Assembly (NCBI GenBank): GCA_012934845.2 | Contig: WNNJ02002989.1 | Location: forward strand, 124,001 to 188,000 | Length of the DNA stretch: 64,000 nt | Source of the DNA: Pomphorhynchus laevis | Lineage: Eukaryota; Acanthocephala; Palaeacanthocephala; Echinorhynchida; Pomphorhynchidae | Direction: 5' to 3' | Part shown: positions 41,591 through 53,629 of the stretch, in pieces | Numbering within the stretch: position 1 is the stretch's first letter | How the letters are laid out: each line of letters opens with the position of its first letter | Notes under the pieces: generated by a model | The model's database searches: none | The model's input: only the letters and a program-made list of their open reading frames with translations | Told to the model about the DNA's origin: nothing | Position numbers and translations under genes: made by a program

Positions 41591-44500
41591 TAACAAATAA
41601 TGTGAAGCATTATAAAAGTGTAATGAGATTCATTTCGAGGAGTTTAATGACTCGCGCATCGTGTGCAAAGTATACGCTGTACACGATAACCTATTTTTGC
41701 ACTCAAATGTATAGGCTACTGTTGAATCAATTTTTCATCGAGTTAATTACTGTTGTGTAATCAAATGAAATACGCTTCAGGGTATATATCAACAATTATA
41801 TTGTGTTGCTGTCATTATATTCTGACTTTTTCTTTAATGTTCTATATTTTTAAAATTAATTAGAGCCGTTAGTTCTCAAACAATACCCTTGTCTCTAAAT
41901 GAAGGTCTGCGGTTTAAATATATCTCGATACAGGAATAATTTTTCAGTCTTCCTACAATAACGAATTATAATTAATTAAAGAATTATAGTTATTAATTAT
42001 ATAGTTATTAATTAGAATTGTTAATTATAATTATAATCAATAAACGAATTAGTTTTTCTAGAATTTTAATTGCTAGATAAAAGTAGCAAAACATTAAATT
42101 TTCTTAAAATGGCAATTTTGATAGATCAACGAAACATTTGAAACAACATCCTTTGTACAGCATGAACCAAATTAGCTAGTTGCTTTACATGATCGTTTAT
42201 AAATTCTGGGACATTTTGTTCGAGTTCTTCTAATTAGCGTAATTTCAACCTGGTATGAATCAGAAAATAGTTGAACGATGATTTAATTTGATTGATTTTA
42301 TCGAACATGTCATAAATATTCAATTTTGCCTAGTTAACTAAAATATTATTATATATCTACTTCTAAAGGAGCCGAAGCTCGTAGGAAAGCTTCACATCGA
42401 AGTAAAAAATTTAAATATAAGATTTGAAATTAAAAAATCAATAATCCATGAGTTCAAGTGAAAAAATCATCAAAACTCCAAGAGTTCAAATGTCTTTCAT
42501 TTGATTTTAAACTCAGGACCCTTGGAATTCCTTCAATAAAAGCTTGGTCATAACATATATGATGATGGCAGTGTGGAAAGCCTTCGTGTCTTCGTACCAT
42601 CCTCTCAATCACCTATCTAGCCTCCGTGATTCCAAAAAGCTGCGAGGACCCAAATCGATGTTCAAGCATAACTGAAAGCCACATCGATACCACCAGGATA
42701 TTAGAGACCGTGTAGTGAATCAATAGAATGGACTATCATATGCGGCTATTTAAGTCAAAGTAACAAAGCATTCCGTCGAGCATTGAATTCGCACTTCGAA
42801 GTTGCTGTAATTAACACCAGATTGTTACGTTTTTATCGTTTTTCTTTGTTTTTATATTTGATTTCCAACCCAACAAGCAATCGCTTACAGGTTGATGTAT
42901 AATAGTGTTTTCATTATATTGAAAATATAAATTTTGTCAGCTTATAAGGATTAACAATATTTATTTTATTTGAATTTTCTAGTATTTAATTTTTTAATAA
43001 AAATGCCCTCTTGATATTTGTAAGGTAATCGACCAAGGCTACACCATCAGAACTATTGTAGAGTTATACGGATTACTGCCCAGAAGCGAATAAATAGCAG
43101 TAAGCTATTAAAAATTCGATTTCAAAAAAATTCTATTCACTCTCTTCGTTGATCATTTAATAATTTCTATGAATGAACAACAAATTTATAACTGAAAATA
43201 TAATTGAATTATTAATTACCAATTGAATAACAGCAAAATAAAAAATAGTGTCTGATAGACGTCAAAATAGCTACAACGTAAGAATGTCAGCATTTATACT
43301 AATTAGAAAAATTAATAACCATCATCAATATACAGGAAGGAAAATTAAAAGATATGCCGAATATATTTGACAAGTTCTCCCAGAGATAAAACCGCGATTA
43401 CAGAACGGATATCTAGCATTATACATCTAACCAATTGTATATTTCTAGGAATGACACTTACGTTGTACTTTCAAATAGATATAGTACAACATCGGCGTTA
43501 AAGCTGCACTATTACAATAATAAAAATTTGCTTATAATATCCACTTTATATAATAAAAATTGATAAATTAAAGAATATTTAAATTAGGCCAGAATTTAAT
43601 GCCCATTGATTGGTTTATCTCACTAAATGATCTGTTAAGTTTACGTTGGTATCGTATACAGTAGATGGTAATATTTTGATAAAATTGCTAAACGATAATA
43701 TGATAGATTAACAAAGAATAAAAATAAAATATCAAATTAGTACAAATATTTATTTTATTATAATATTAAATATATACGGTCTATTGTGCAGATGTGAAAA
43801 AATATTAAATTATAGTCAATTATTATTTCAAATATTATTTCTATGAAATAATCCTAATGTGTACTTAAAAATATCCAAATTAATCTAAATGTATATTAAT
43901 TATATTGTTTTATTAATATTATAATATTAACATAATATAATATTATAATATAATTATATTAATTAATGTATATTAATGTATATTAATTTTAATATTTTAA
44001 TTCATATAAATAAATATATACGGTTTGTTGTGCGAAAATGAAAAAGATATTGAGAATATCTAAATTAATCTAAATAATTTTTGGATTCTATGAAATAATC
44101 CTGTTAATAAAATAATATCTATTAAATTTAGAATCTCCAACTAACATGTATTTAATATATACTTTATATAAAATTCAACATGAAAAAAAATTATAGTAAA
44201 CATCTAAAATTTAATCGTTATAATTTAATAATGAGAATAATGGATATTTAGCATAACTCTATGTATAACAATTAGTCTACATCCCTGACGACTCCTAGAC
44301 ATAATGAATATTTTCAATATTTTTTTTAATATTTTTACGCGAAACGAAATCTAAAAAGAATTAATCTCTTCGAAATAATTCTCATAAACTTTTATTTTTT
44401 GCACAAAACGTCCACGTGTTTACTAAAGTAGTATCAATTAACCTTGCGTAGTGTCAGTAAAGCAATTTTTGATGATTTGACTGAATCGAGGTGATCTAGT

Positions 44501-44715
44501 CAAAACTATACGAAATAATGGCATAATGAAATTCAGCAAATAAAGCGATGAACGTTTAATTAAAACAGTAACATTCAATACATTTGTAGAATAGTTATGC
44601 ATAAAATATGTCACATATTCACTAGCCTAAATGAATTTATCATATCAGATTCCAATGTAGTTTTGATTGGAAATTAGATCCCAGAATCCTTATTCGTATT
44701 TTATGATTTTTCGGA
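41591..44715. other. AT-rich non-coding DNA
   Basis: No gene supported. 42530-42800 is less AT-rich than its neighbours but shows no usable ORF. Two diverged copies of an AAATATATACGGT-T-TTGTGC block occur at 43768 and 44016, with AATTAATCTAAA nearby in both, indicating a local duplication of about 250 bases. Confidence 0.45.
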
Positions 44716-45130
44716 ATCTTTTTTTTCTTCTTCTTTAGCCTTTGTCCCGTTATGAGATGAGGTCGGCTATATAGGATTCGGTCCTTAATTTCGCTATATT
44801 CGGAGCCTGGTCAGGGTGAAGTACGGAAGTCTTGAGATCTATGTGTAGGCCATCTAGTCATCGTCTTTTTGGTCGACTTTTCGGGCGCTTGCCTCCGATT
44901 TCATGCTCTAGATTAGTCTTTTCGAGGGAGCAGTTTTCTCCCGTCCGAAAATTGAAGGACCTTACCATTGATATCGACTTTTGTTAGTATCCTCCTGATC
45001 GGCCTGCCGTATGGACATTTTATCGGGAGTTATCCGAGTTTAGCTAACCCTGCAGCTGGTATGCTACGGGTTGTTTCCAGGGGCACATGAAAAGGAGGAA
45101 CGGACACACCCCTCGTATTTCCTGGAATGG
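44716..45130 (-). pseudogene. Remnant of an RTE-like LINE ORF2 C-terminus
   Basis: On the minus strand 44920-44740 reads EIGGKRPKSRPKRR, then DGLHIDLKTSVLHPDQAPN and AKLRTESYIADLIS, then RDKG before a run of Lys codons. This corresponds to the GKRPRGRP-RRW-D-----DL ... -DR--WR ... P ending of RTE/BovB-like LINE ORF2 proteins. There are stops in the frame, and sequence upstream to 45130 is not clearly assignable. It is a different lineage from the CR1-like copies and resembles the scrap at 1459-1803. Confidence 0.65.
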
Positions 45131-45937
45131 CAACAAATAATCTGGTATGTCATTGCAAGACTGTTGTGAATGATATTTAATTTTGTTAAAGTTAAACCAA
45201 AGTTACACAAACATCTTACAATCACTTGTACTCTAGACAATGATGCATATTAACCACGAGCGACATATTATTCGCATGAATATCATCGTTAGCGTTGATT
45301 AACAGGTATCGTATCCGATGAAACCTTAAAACGACATAAAATTATATGCAATAAGTTTTTAAAAATATATTAATCTTTGTTTATCTTTTAAATTTGGAAT
45401 TTTGGAGCAGGATCGTTAAAATATTATTGTATTTTTTATTTATTTTTTGTATTTTTTATTTTTGGTTAAGAAATAAAAAAATTTATTGATCAATCTTACT
45501 TTAATGGAAAAATCTCCAGAATTAAGTTCAGTACCCCTTCCACCGACAACAAAACATTGTTTATTGTACACAAATGACATAATTAAAATAAACAAAATTA
45601 CTAAGCGCTCCTTGATATTCAAAATAATTTGTCATAATTCGGTAAATAATTTACATAATAATACAGAATAAGTTGTGATAATTTTAATAAATACAAAATT
45701 AATATAATATAATAGTAATTTATATTATTATATTAATTATATTATAAAATCAAATTAATTTAATCAATTATTAATTATTATTAATAATATTATTAATTAA
45801 TTAAAATATTTTTTATTAATTTGCTTTACTTTTTAAATAAAATTTTCAATGTTAAATTGCACTAAATTAATATAGTACTTTGTATACTTTGGTATACAAA
45901 ACAAACTGTAATTGTGCTTATATTAGTTAGAAATAAC
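45131..45937. other. AT-rich non-coding DNA
   Basis: No gene seen; many TTAATTA palindromic tracts between 45710 and 45800. Confidence 0.45.
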
Positions 45938-46161
45938 AAATATCGAATAAACAACAACGATTTATTTAAATAATAAATAACAAGCATGCAATACAACAAA
46001 CAGTCAAGTCAGATAGTTAGACAAATTGAATCTCACAACAACATTCAATCTTCAGTTCGAGAATCTTCAGTCTTCAAAGTTACGGCCTCAAATCCATGGG
46101 GATCTGAGCCCCCCCCAACCAATCCAACACGCCGCTTTCCGACTGAACCACCCGGGGTCTT

Positions 46162-48388
46162 TCACCCCCGAAGAGACCAGTCAGCGCGGACTATGTTGGG
46201 TAAGCGAGAGATGAGGAGCTTAAGAAACCTTAGTCTTTGCTCTGGGGGACGTCCTCTAGAGAAGAAGACTAATCCCGAGATAGCCCAAGTGCCCCAGAGG
46301 CGCACCTGGGTATTCCCATTCAACGACAGATGCTGGGCCCGTTTCAGAGCCCAACTAGCTCTCTTCAGGATACGTTTAAGTCTATCCAGGTCAGCTTTCG
46401 CCGACCAGTTCACCGAAACAGTGAACCCCAGGTATTTTACTCGACTTGTGATGGTAGGGAGTGGATCAGAGGCAAATAAGGAGGCAAGAGCAGAGAGTGC
46501 TAGTCTCTTAAGATTTTGCTTCGTCGCAGGGGAGCCATGAAAGACAACCACCTGCGATTTGGCGGAGTTTAGAATAAGATTGGACCTGGGTAACTGGTCT
46601 TTTAATCTTAAAAAGAAACGGCTGATGTTAGAGACTACGTCCTTACACCTGCGTCCAGAGAACATGGCTGTGGTGTCATCAGCGTACATCACTAGACGTT
46701 GATCACGCTGCTTAAATATTTTAAAGATGTTTATGGAGGCAGCAAGATACAAGACAGGAGAAAGAGGTGAACCTTGAGGCACACCTGTAATAGGGTAGAA
46801 CTGACGCGCATCAGGGTCGTCTTCGTAATAAAATCGCTTGGTGTACAACAGTATCTCCACCCTGTTAATAATTCTCGCAGGCAACCCGAGGGACCTGAGA
46901 GAAGAGATAACAAAAGAAATGGAGATGCGGTCAAATGCAGCAGAAAAGTCAAGGAAAACAGCCACAGCAAGTTGATGGCTATTCTCCCGACAGAACTGAT
47001 GCACTTCACCTACTGCTGAATGTACCGAGCGACCTTTGACGAACCCATGGAAACCAGGTGGGATTAAGTTACGCCTACTTGAATGGTCGCGGATTCTACG
47101 CGCAAGCGCTTTTTCGTAGATCGAAACGATGGAATTTTGAATCGAAATGGGCCGCAGGACTTTATGACATGAGACCGGATATTTCTTTGGAATAAAAATT
47201 CTACGGCTAATGTTGATGCCGGCCACATCGGATGGGGTGGCTAATAGCATTGTGATGGCCACCTCCCTTCTTTGATCGGATGTCAAAAGCTGATAGACAC
47301 GAGAAGAGAGTGGAGCGACGGTTTTGGCGGTGCCCGGAAGAAGTTCCCAGGCATTGAGAATATCTGGAACTGATATATCTCTACTCCTGAAGTCTCCCCA
47401 AGGCGGGATTGGTTGCGGTGATTGAGTGGCTCCATAGTTGTGTAGGGCTAGTGACTCTTCCAAAACTCTATCAAGACCAATACTTCCGATCCACCCAGAT
47501 GCTCTATCCTTCCAACAAACAAACTTCTCTTTCTTGAATATCTTCCAGAAGGAAGACTGAGAAGGGTTAAGACGAGCAATGCTCGACTTATCTTTGCTCA
47601 GCTGGAACCAGTATCTGGTACGCCAGTATTCTATCGAGAGCGTCTGTTTAGCAGAAGAAGAGAGGTTAGGAAGATGCAGCAGTTTGGACAGGACCCTGAG
47701 TTTTGCCGGAGTGGGACTGAAAATGTGACCTTTATAGGTAGTCGATAAAATTGCGGTAGCTTGCGAAGAGATATAGGAATTAAAGCGATTGCTCCGTGCA
47801 GAAGGGTTTAAGCAACCACTTCTCATGGAGCAATAATAAGTCGAGGAGAGAATTCGTTGATGTGCAATGAAAGGAGGGGGACGGTGGTTTATGAATAAGA
47901 TAACCGTTCCTGGCTCTGCGAAGTGCTGCATTAATCCAACGACCAGTTCTGTCGTTGAAGTCACCAAGTACCATGTCATAGCCGCCATCAATTATCCCAT
48001 CCAGGAGGTCACGGTTCTTGTGAATCTCTCCCGGACGAATATAGACGTTGACTAAACTGAGGCGTTTACCGTTCTTAACGAGTGCTATAACTAAACAAGA
48101 CAGGGCTGGACACGAGAAGTTTAAAATGAGGGAAGACCTTAAAGAGCATTTAACTAAGGTCAAGAATCCTTGAGATGAAGATGAGTGAGGCGGGGTTATA
48201 TACGGAGTATAGTGGGTATAAATGTGCTTAGGGATAAATCGAGTAATGTCCTGGGGGAGACGGATAGACCGCGTCTCCTGAAGGACTATAACATCTGCGT
48301 CTCTACCAGATTGAAGCCTAAGGGCAGAAGCACCTCCCGAATTCCACTGAAGAATATTCCGTGAAAAAGGCTCGGGCTTACTCACCAT
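46162..48388 (-). pseudogene. LINE E ORF2 (endonuclease and RT), one frameshift
   Basis: The start is ATG at 48388 (MVSKPEPFSRNILQWNSGG). Endonuclease motifs: DADVIVLQETR, VNVYIRPGE, VLGDFNDRTGRW. The frame changes near 47930 and continues to 46162. RT motifs: RIFIPKKYPVSCHKVLRPIS, HGFVKGRSVHSAV, VFLDFSAAFDRIS (catalytic Asp), GVPQGSPLSPVLY, VMYADDTTAMF (catalytic YADD), NSAKSQVVVF and VKYLGFTV. The C-terminus ends LISRLPNIVRADWSLRG. Apart from one shift, the catalytic set is complete. A fragment of this ORF is at 29908-30050. Confidence 0.86.
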
Positions 48389-48421
48389 TGTGATAGATTA
48401 GTTGAGACGGGAGTAGCCGAC

Positions 48422-49789
48422 CTAGACAGAGCCAGGAGTGGGAAGGTTGCCCTTCCCACCACCAGCCCTATCAGGGGTCAGTACACCCTGGGCGATATCT
48501 TCATCTCCCAGGCCGTAAAGGTGCTTACCCATTTTATTTGGGGAAATCGTCCGAGCGGACCCGCCTCTCTTCTTTGATTTAGGTGTAAATGTTACTTCAG
48601 GGGAAGACGGAGCAGCCAGAAACGCTCCAAGCAAGGGAGGAATCATTTGCTGTAACTGAGCAAGGATTACTTTCTTATTATTGTCTAATAAAAATAAGAT
48701 ATCTTTATTCGACATTCTATCGTTTACAGGTGGATCCGACGCTGCTTTGACAAAAGATTTAGACTCAGAGGGAGAGGCAGAGTGCCTATTCCTGTATTCC
48801 ATAAAGGATCGACAACGACGGGACTACGCTGGGTGGTCACCGCCGCAATTCTTGCATATAGAGGATTCAATACATTTGATGTTCTCCACCAATGAAGGAC
48901 AGTCTGCCTTTAAGCATAGTCACAACACCTTTATTACTTACAAGTGGAGGCCCAATGCCCCCACTTGTGGCAGTTGTTACAGTGTGGATATGTTAAGCAG
49001 CTGGAATCGATGAGCATAAATTTGAGGTTATACCCCATAAAGGGGTTAACCGTGTTCAAGCAAAGGATCTGAGCATTTTCGAGATCATAGGAGACGAAGG
49101 CTACCGGAAGCGCCTCCCCTGTTTTTGATTTTAAAGGCCTGATTGTAGAAAGTTTGTAAAGCTTCTTTAAATTCTCTAGATCAGGTTGTTCTAGAAATGC
49201 CGGAAAGTTGTTGATTTTAACTGTTGCCTGTATAGGCTTAATTTCCAGTGTTCCAGAGTTAGAAAGGAATGAATCAAAAAATTTTTTATATGCGATAATG
49301 AGATCATGTGTAGTAAAAGATACTCTGATCGAATTATTGAAGATTTTTATACTGTTAAATAGAACCCTTCCAGGGTATTCTAATGTGAACTTTCTCAGAA
49401 AAATGTTGAATAGTAAATGACGTTCTACCGGCTTTGTTGAAGTAATGATAGATAAGTTTTGTAGTTTTTTAATAAAGGGAGTTCCCCTTTTTCGATAGAA
49501 GGAACAAAAACGGTACTCACGTGGTTGGTAGAGTTAATAATTGGAATTACCTTATCCAAAGTATCATTTTCCATCGCTGAATTGATTGATTGAGAAGAGT
49601 TCATATTAGCTGCCATAGAGTATGCTACCACAGTATTACTATTGACCATAATATTGTCTTGATCAGTGGTTATAATGTCTGGAACAGCTATAATATTCTC
49701 TTTTCCATTAGAAAAAAACCAGTTTTTTTTGCACCAGAATTGCAAAAACTAGAATCTTTTGAACCTCCGACACGCTTGTTACTCGACAT
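48422..49789 (-). pseudogene. LINE E ORF1 (gag-like, CCHC zinc knuckles), broken
   Basis: The start is ATG at 49789 (MSSNKRVGGSKDSS); the frame shifts after about 22 codons in an A-run near 49722. The N-terminal third is polar. Near 48990-48945 the minus strand reads CNNCHKWGHWASTC, a C-x2-C-x4-H-x4-C knuckle, and near 48855 CKNCGGDHPA, the start of a second knuckle cut by a stop. The C-terminal part (48802-48422) is basic and polar and includes FTPKSKKRGGSARTIS. In the family this protein packages element RNA. Three or more breaks. Confidence 0.75.
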
Positions 49790-49826
49790 TATTTTTTAAA
49801 ATTGAAATATGAAATATCGAATAAAC

Positions 49827-51129
49827 GTATTTTACAACACAAATACAACATGAAGAGTGGTAATATGTTAAGATTAATGTAAATAAAAATCTATTAATAA
49901 ATTTGGTTAATAAATTTTTAATATTTGATGAATAAATTTTGATTTAAATTGAATTATTTTTTATGAAAATAATTACCTACCACGGAATTGTACAGAAAAA
50001 GTATTTTATTAATAAATGCAAATACACACCGAAAATATAATCGATTATAATTTGAAGATATTATATTAGCCCTTCAACTAATTTAGCGTTTTTGTTTTAA
50101 ATGTTATACTAAATGATTATTTGACTTTTATTTGTTGCTTGGATGTTAATTTGTTGCTTATTTTGATGTTTATACAATAAAAATTTTACTTTAAAAACGT
50201 AATTTTTAATGTTATTTTATTTTTCTTTATTTCTCTAAAAGATAGTTTTTCATATTTGAAAATTATTAAAAATAATTCTGAAGACGTAAATATACATTTA
50301 GCAAAATATGGTTTGTGGAATATCTCCAGAAAATTTGATAAACTTCGTGTCATTACATTTATTAATATACAACAGAACGAAATATATATTTTATATATTT
50401 AGATATTTAAAATTAATTCATTTATTATTAGACGAACAAATTGTACTTCTCGTTTCTTAAGATAAATTAAAATTAGCATTTTTGAAATTTTATTTCATGC
50501 TTGTTTTTCTAAGTTACAACCTACGATAGATGGTTAACCAGTATTGTAAATTTTAAAAAAATTATTCATTCATTCATTTATTATGATGTCATCAGCAGTT
50601 TACGAAATATAAAAATAAATTAAAGTTTTATTGATCCTACCCAAATCAGATCAGCTAACTCAGTCAACGTATTTCATTTCTTGAAAATTAATAGAAAAAT
50701 ATCGTACTAATAAATAATTTCAGTATTTCTGGTCATATTAACGAAACCATAAAATTTAAGGTTAATAATAACATGCAAATAGCACAAATCACATCAATTA
50801 ACTGATAAATAAAAAAATTATTCTTAATAATAAATAAGATTTTATACTATTAAGAAAAAGATTATATAAGATTATATAAGATTTGAAAATATTTCTGTTG
50901 AATTTTAAAAATCTAATATATCTTTTTTAATACAAAGATAATATAATACAAAGTATATTATTTACTATCCAACAATTAAACCATTTTGCTTATATATTAT
51001 TTACTATATTTACAATTGCTTAAGAGTTTATATTTATTTTTAATCATATTTTTGTGATTTTATATTTTACAGTTGCTTTGGTTTATTTTATTTATAAAAT
51101 AAAAATATTTTGTTAAAAATATTGATCCA
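49827..51129. other. AT-rich non-coding DNA
   Basis: No gene or structured repeat recognised. ATCAGCTAACTCAGT-AACGTAT at 50652 resembles GTAGACTCAGTTAGCTGAT at 9526 (reverse complement), so a dispersed short repeat is possible. Confidence 0.4.
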
Positions 51130-52110
51130 TTAAATTATTTTAATGATTTTGAAGAAAACCAATATCGTTACAAATTGTTGCAATTCTAAAAATTTCATTA
51201 TTTAATGTATTATATTTTATATTATATGGTATGCATGAATGCTCATGCAAAAATATGTTTCTTGTAAATTTAAATATGTCATCTTTACGATATAAATTAA
51301 AAGTAGTTTTTATTGATGTTAATTTAATGCCCATATCAAGATATATACCTTCTTTATCATTAATATTAGTTTTATTAAAAATGAGGCTACCTGGATAAAT
51401 TTGTTCGCTTCTTGAATAAAAATTATTAGAGTTAAATAAACATACATTATCAATATATCGAAATATATTTTAATATCTTTATATAATTTAGATATATTTT
51501 TAAACAGTTATGAACAAATTCATGTTCTATAAAGCTTAAAAATATGTCAGCAATAATTGGGCTGCTATTACCTTCCATTGGAAGATATTTTGTCTGTATT
51601 TAGATGTCCCTACTTTAAAATAATTTGGATTTATCAGAATATTTAGTTATGAAATATATAATATATATAATTGGACAACTTTTACCTCCTAATGAAACAC
51701 CTTTTGTTGGTCTGAATATAGATAAGACTTTTAAATAATTTAGTTTTTACACAGTTATGAACAGATTCATATTCTATAAAGCTTAAAAACAAGTCAGCTA
51801 TAATTGGGCTACTATTACCACACATTGGAACACCTTTTATTTGTCTAAATATAGATGTCCCTACTTTTAAATAGCTTTGATTTATCAAAATATTTAAGGA
51901 TTCTATTAATTCAATTTTATCCATATATTTATATTTATTTGATGGTTTAATTTTTGTTAGATAGGCGTTATAATTATTATAACATATATATGTATATCTT
52001 TTTCCGAATATAAGATTAATTAATTTTACTAACGCTTCTTTAATATCTACTAAATCTAGATTTGTATAAAGCGTACTAAAATTGTATGTATTTATATTCT
52101 GCAAATTTAT
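51130..52110 (-). pseudogene. Penelope-like element RT remnant
   Basis: On the minus strand 52104-51682 reads YNFSTLYTNLDLVDIKEALV, then QIKGVPMCGNSSPIIADLFL and FIEYESVH, the RT palm of Penelope-like elements (family pattern YDFSTLYT ... G-PMG-N-SP--ADLFL--YE). 51334-51140 continues with IKTTFNLYRKDDIF and NEIFRIATICND, the typical post-palm part. The segment around the G-PMG box is locally repeated (51505-51650, 51672-51740, 51750-51895), so the copy is internally duplicated and dead. The upstream domain and the GIY-YIG nuclease are not visible. Confidence 0.72.
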
Positions 52111-52463
52111 TACTTTTGTATGTTCTAAAAATTTTATTGTGAAACTAATACTGATTTATTATATATTTGACAGCTTTTAGTTTGATTTTGAATTAATTTA
52201 GTTATATAAATGATTTTGAAGAACAAAGGCGTTACAAATTTCGATATTTTTAGATATTTTTGATTTTTCCAATAAAATATGAATCTTTTTGTCTTTCTTT
52301 GTCTAAAACTGCTTAAATTGTACTAATTTATACGAGGCGTAATTATTGTTAAATTTCAGTTTTGATTTTGCTTTATTAATGAAGTATTTTATTTAATCTA
52401 ATTGTCAATAGACGAATTGGGTGAAGATCAGCCAACATTAAAATGACCAAAACGTGAAACGTA

Positions 52464-52494
52464 GTAAACTTAATCAGTAGCTGATTAAGTTTAC
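52464..52494. repeat. Perfect 14-bp-arm hairpin replacing part of the array core
   Basis: GTAAACTTAATCAG-TAG-CTGATTAAGTTTAC. In the other units this position is GGTATTGGATCAG-TAG-CTGATGAGGTCC, so this copy has been converted into a perfect palindrome around the CAG-TAG-CTG centre and has lost the CTGATGA core (CTGATTA). Confidence 0.85.
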
Positions 52495-52585
52495 CAATAC
52501 TGAAATGTAGCGTACTGCTGTTGACATATAGATAGAATTAATGGCAACCATGACTGCACAGATATATCAACCTGTGCAGCCATTG

Positions 52586-52586
<1 letters not shown>

Positions 52587-52644
<58 letters not shown>
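52587..52644. repeat. (TA)29 microsatellite
   Basis: Pure TA dinucleotide run. It is flanked on both sides by CCTGTGCAGCCATTGTTA in the same orientation, and it lies at the centre of an inverted pair of array units (52390-52586 and 52645-52830). Confidence 0.95.
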
Positions 52645-52647
<3 letters not shown>

Positions 52648-53218
52648 GTGCAGCCATTGTTACTATTGAAATTTTAACTATTTTTATTCTGCATGCTACT
52701 TCAATCCTATATATACGCCAACAGCAGTACGCTACATTTTAGTATTAGTGAACCTCATTAGCTATTGATCCAATACCTACGTTTCACGTTTCGGTAATTT
52801 AATGTTGGCAGACGAGTCGAGTGATCGTCCGCCAACATTAAAAGAACCGAAACGTGAAACGTAGGTATTGGATCAGTTGCTGATGAGGTCCACCAATACT
52901 GAATAAAATAGTCAGAATAAAAATAGTCATCAAAATTTCAATTGAAACAATGACTGCACAGGTATATCAACTTATTAGGAAACAAACTATAGTTGACTTG
53001 TTTGAAAATTTCAATTAATCGCAAAAATAGGTAGGTTTTTAAATTGAAAGTAGCACCTTCCCCTCCCAACGTTGATTTAATTTGAAATCAGAAATGAATT
53101 TAGTTACAAAATGTAAGACGACAATTTCTCATTAAATCTCAATACCAATAAAGCAGACGAGTCGAGTGATCTTTAGCCAGCATTAAAATGACTGAAACGT
53201 GATGTGCGGGTATTGGAT

Positions 53219-53264
53219 CAATAGCTGATGATGTCAACCAATACTGAAATATAGCGTACTGCTG
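53219..53264 (+). ncRNA. Candidate hammerhead ribozyme motif, unit d
   Basis: CAATAG - CTGATGA (53225-53231) - 14 bases - GAAA (53246-53249) - TATAGCGTA - CTGCTG. Helix I would be CAATAG with CTGCTG (one A-C mismatch, one G-U); helix III is two pairs with a 5-base loop; cleavage would be after the GUA ending at 53258. Helix II is weak. Core bases are all present. Confidence 0.4.
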
Positions 53265-53583
53265 TTAGCTTATAGTATTGAAGCGAAAGTGCAGTGTCAT
53301 TAAAACTTTCAATTGCAACAATGACTGCACAATTATATCAACTTTAAATTATGACGCAATTCTAATTTTATAATAATAATTCGTCGGACAATATGTGAGT
53401 TCTCAAATTAAAAGTAGAACCTTCCCTACCAATGCTGATTTAATTTGAAATTGGAAATGATTTCAATTAAATTTGCAAAATTTAAAAAGTCTTTCATTCA
53501 ATCTTATTATCAACGAAGCAGACGAGTCAAATGATCGTCAGTCAACATTAAAATAAACGAAAGGCAAAACTTAGGTATTGGAT

Positions 53584-53629
53584 CAGTAGCTGATGAGGTC
53601 CATCAATACTGAAATGTAGTGTACTGCTG
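53584..53629 (+). ncRNA. Candidate hammerhead ribozyme motif, unit e (best copy)
   Basis: CAGTAG (53584-53589) - CTGATGA (53590-53596) - GGTCCATCAATACT - GAAA (53611-53614) - TGTAGTGTA - CTGCTG (53624-53629). CAGUAG and CUGCUG pair over six positions with one G-U. A15.1-U16.1 and one U-G pair close a 5-base helix III loop; the cleavage triplet would be GUA at 53621-53623. Helix II is only three pairs including a G-U. An alternative hairpin (GTATTGG with CCAATAC in the consensus) would sequester the core. Confidence 0.45.

Larger units (their letters stand above)
45953..49811 (-). mobile_element. LINE element E, full length with 15-bp target-site duplication
   Basis: The element is bounded by AAATATCGAATAAAC at 45938-45952 and 49812-49826. 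On the minus strand it has a 22-base 5' leader, ORF1 (49789-48422), ORF2 (48388-46162) and a roughly 200-base 3' UTR with AATAAA near the end. ORF1 has CCHC zinc knuckles instead of the PHD-like finger of the CR1-type copies, and ORF2 has an apurinic endonuclease and RT without RNase H. That layout fits the Jockey/LOA/I side of the LINE tree; I do not assign a clade. It is about 3.86 kb. Frame breaks in both ORFs show that it is dead. Confidence 0.88.

Noticed and set aside
42530-42800. GC-richer non-coding patch that might be an exon
   Set aside because: All six frames are broken within short distance and no splice-bounded open stretch gives a recognisable protein.
46774-47019. Plus-strand ORFs over the LINE E RT
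   Set aside because: Antisense to the clearly coding RT frame on the minus strand.
52700-52830. Hammerhead motif in the inverted array unit
   Set aside because: Read on its own strand this unit has CTAATGA for CTGATGA and TAAAA for GAAA, so the core is lost; it is counted as a repeat only.
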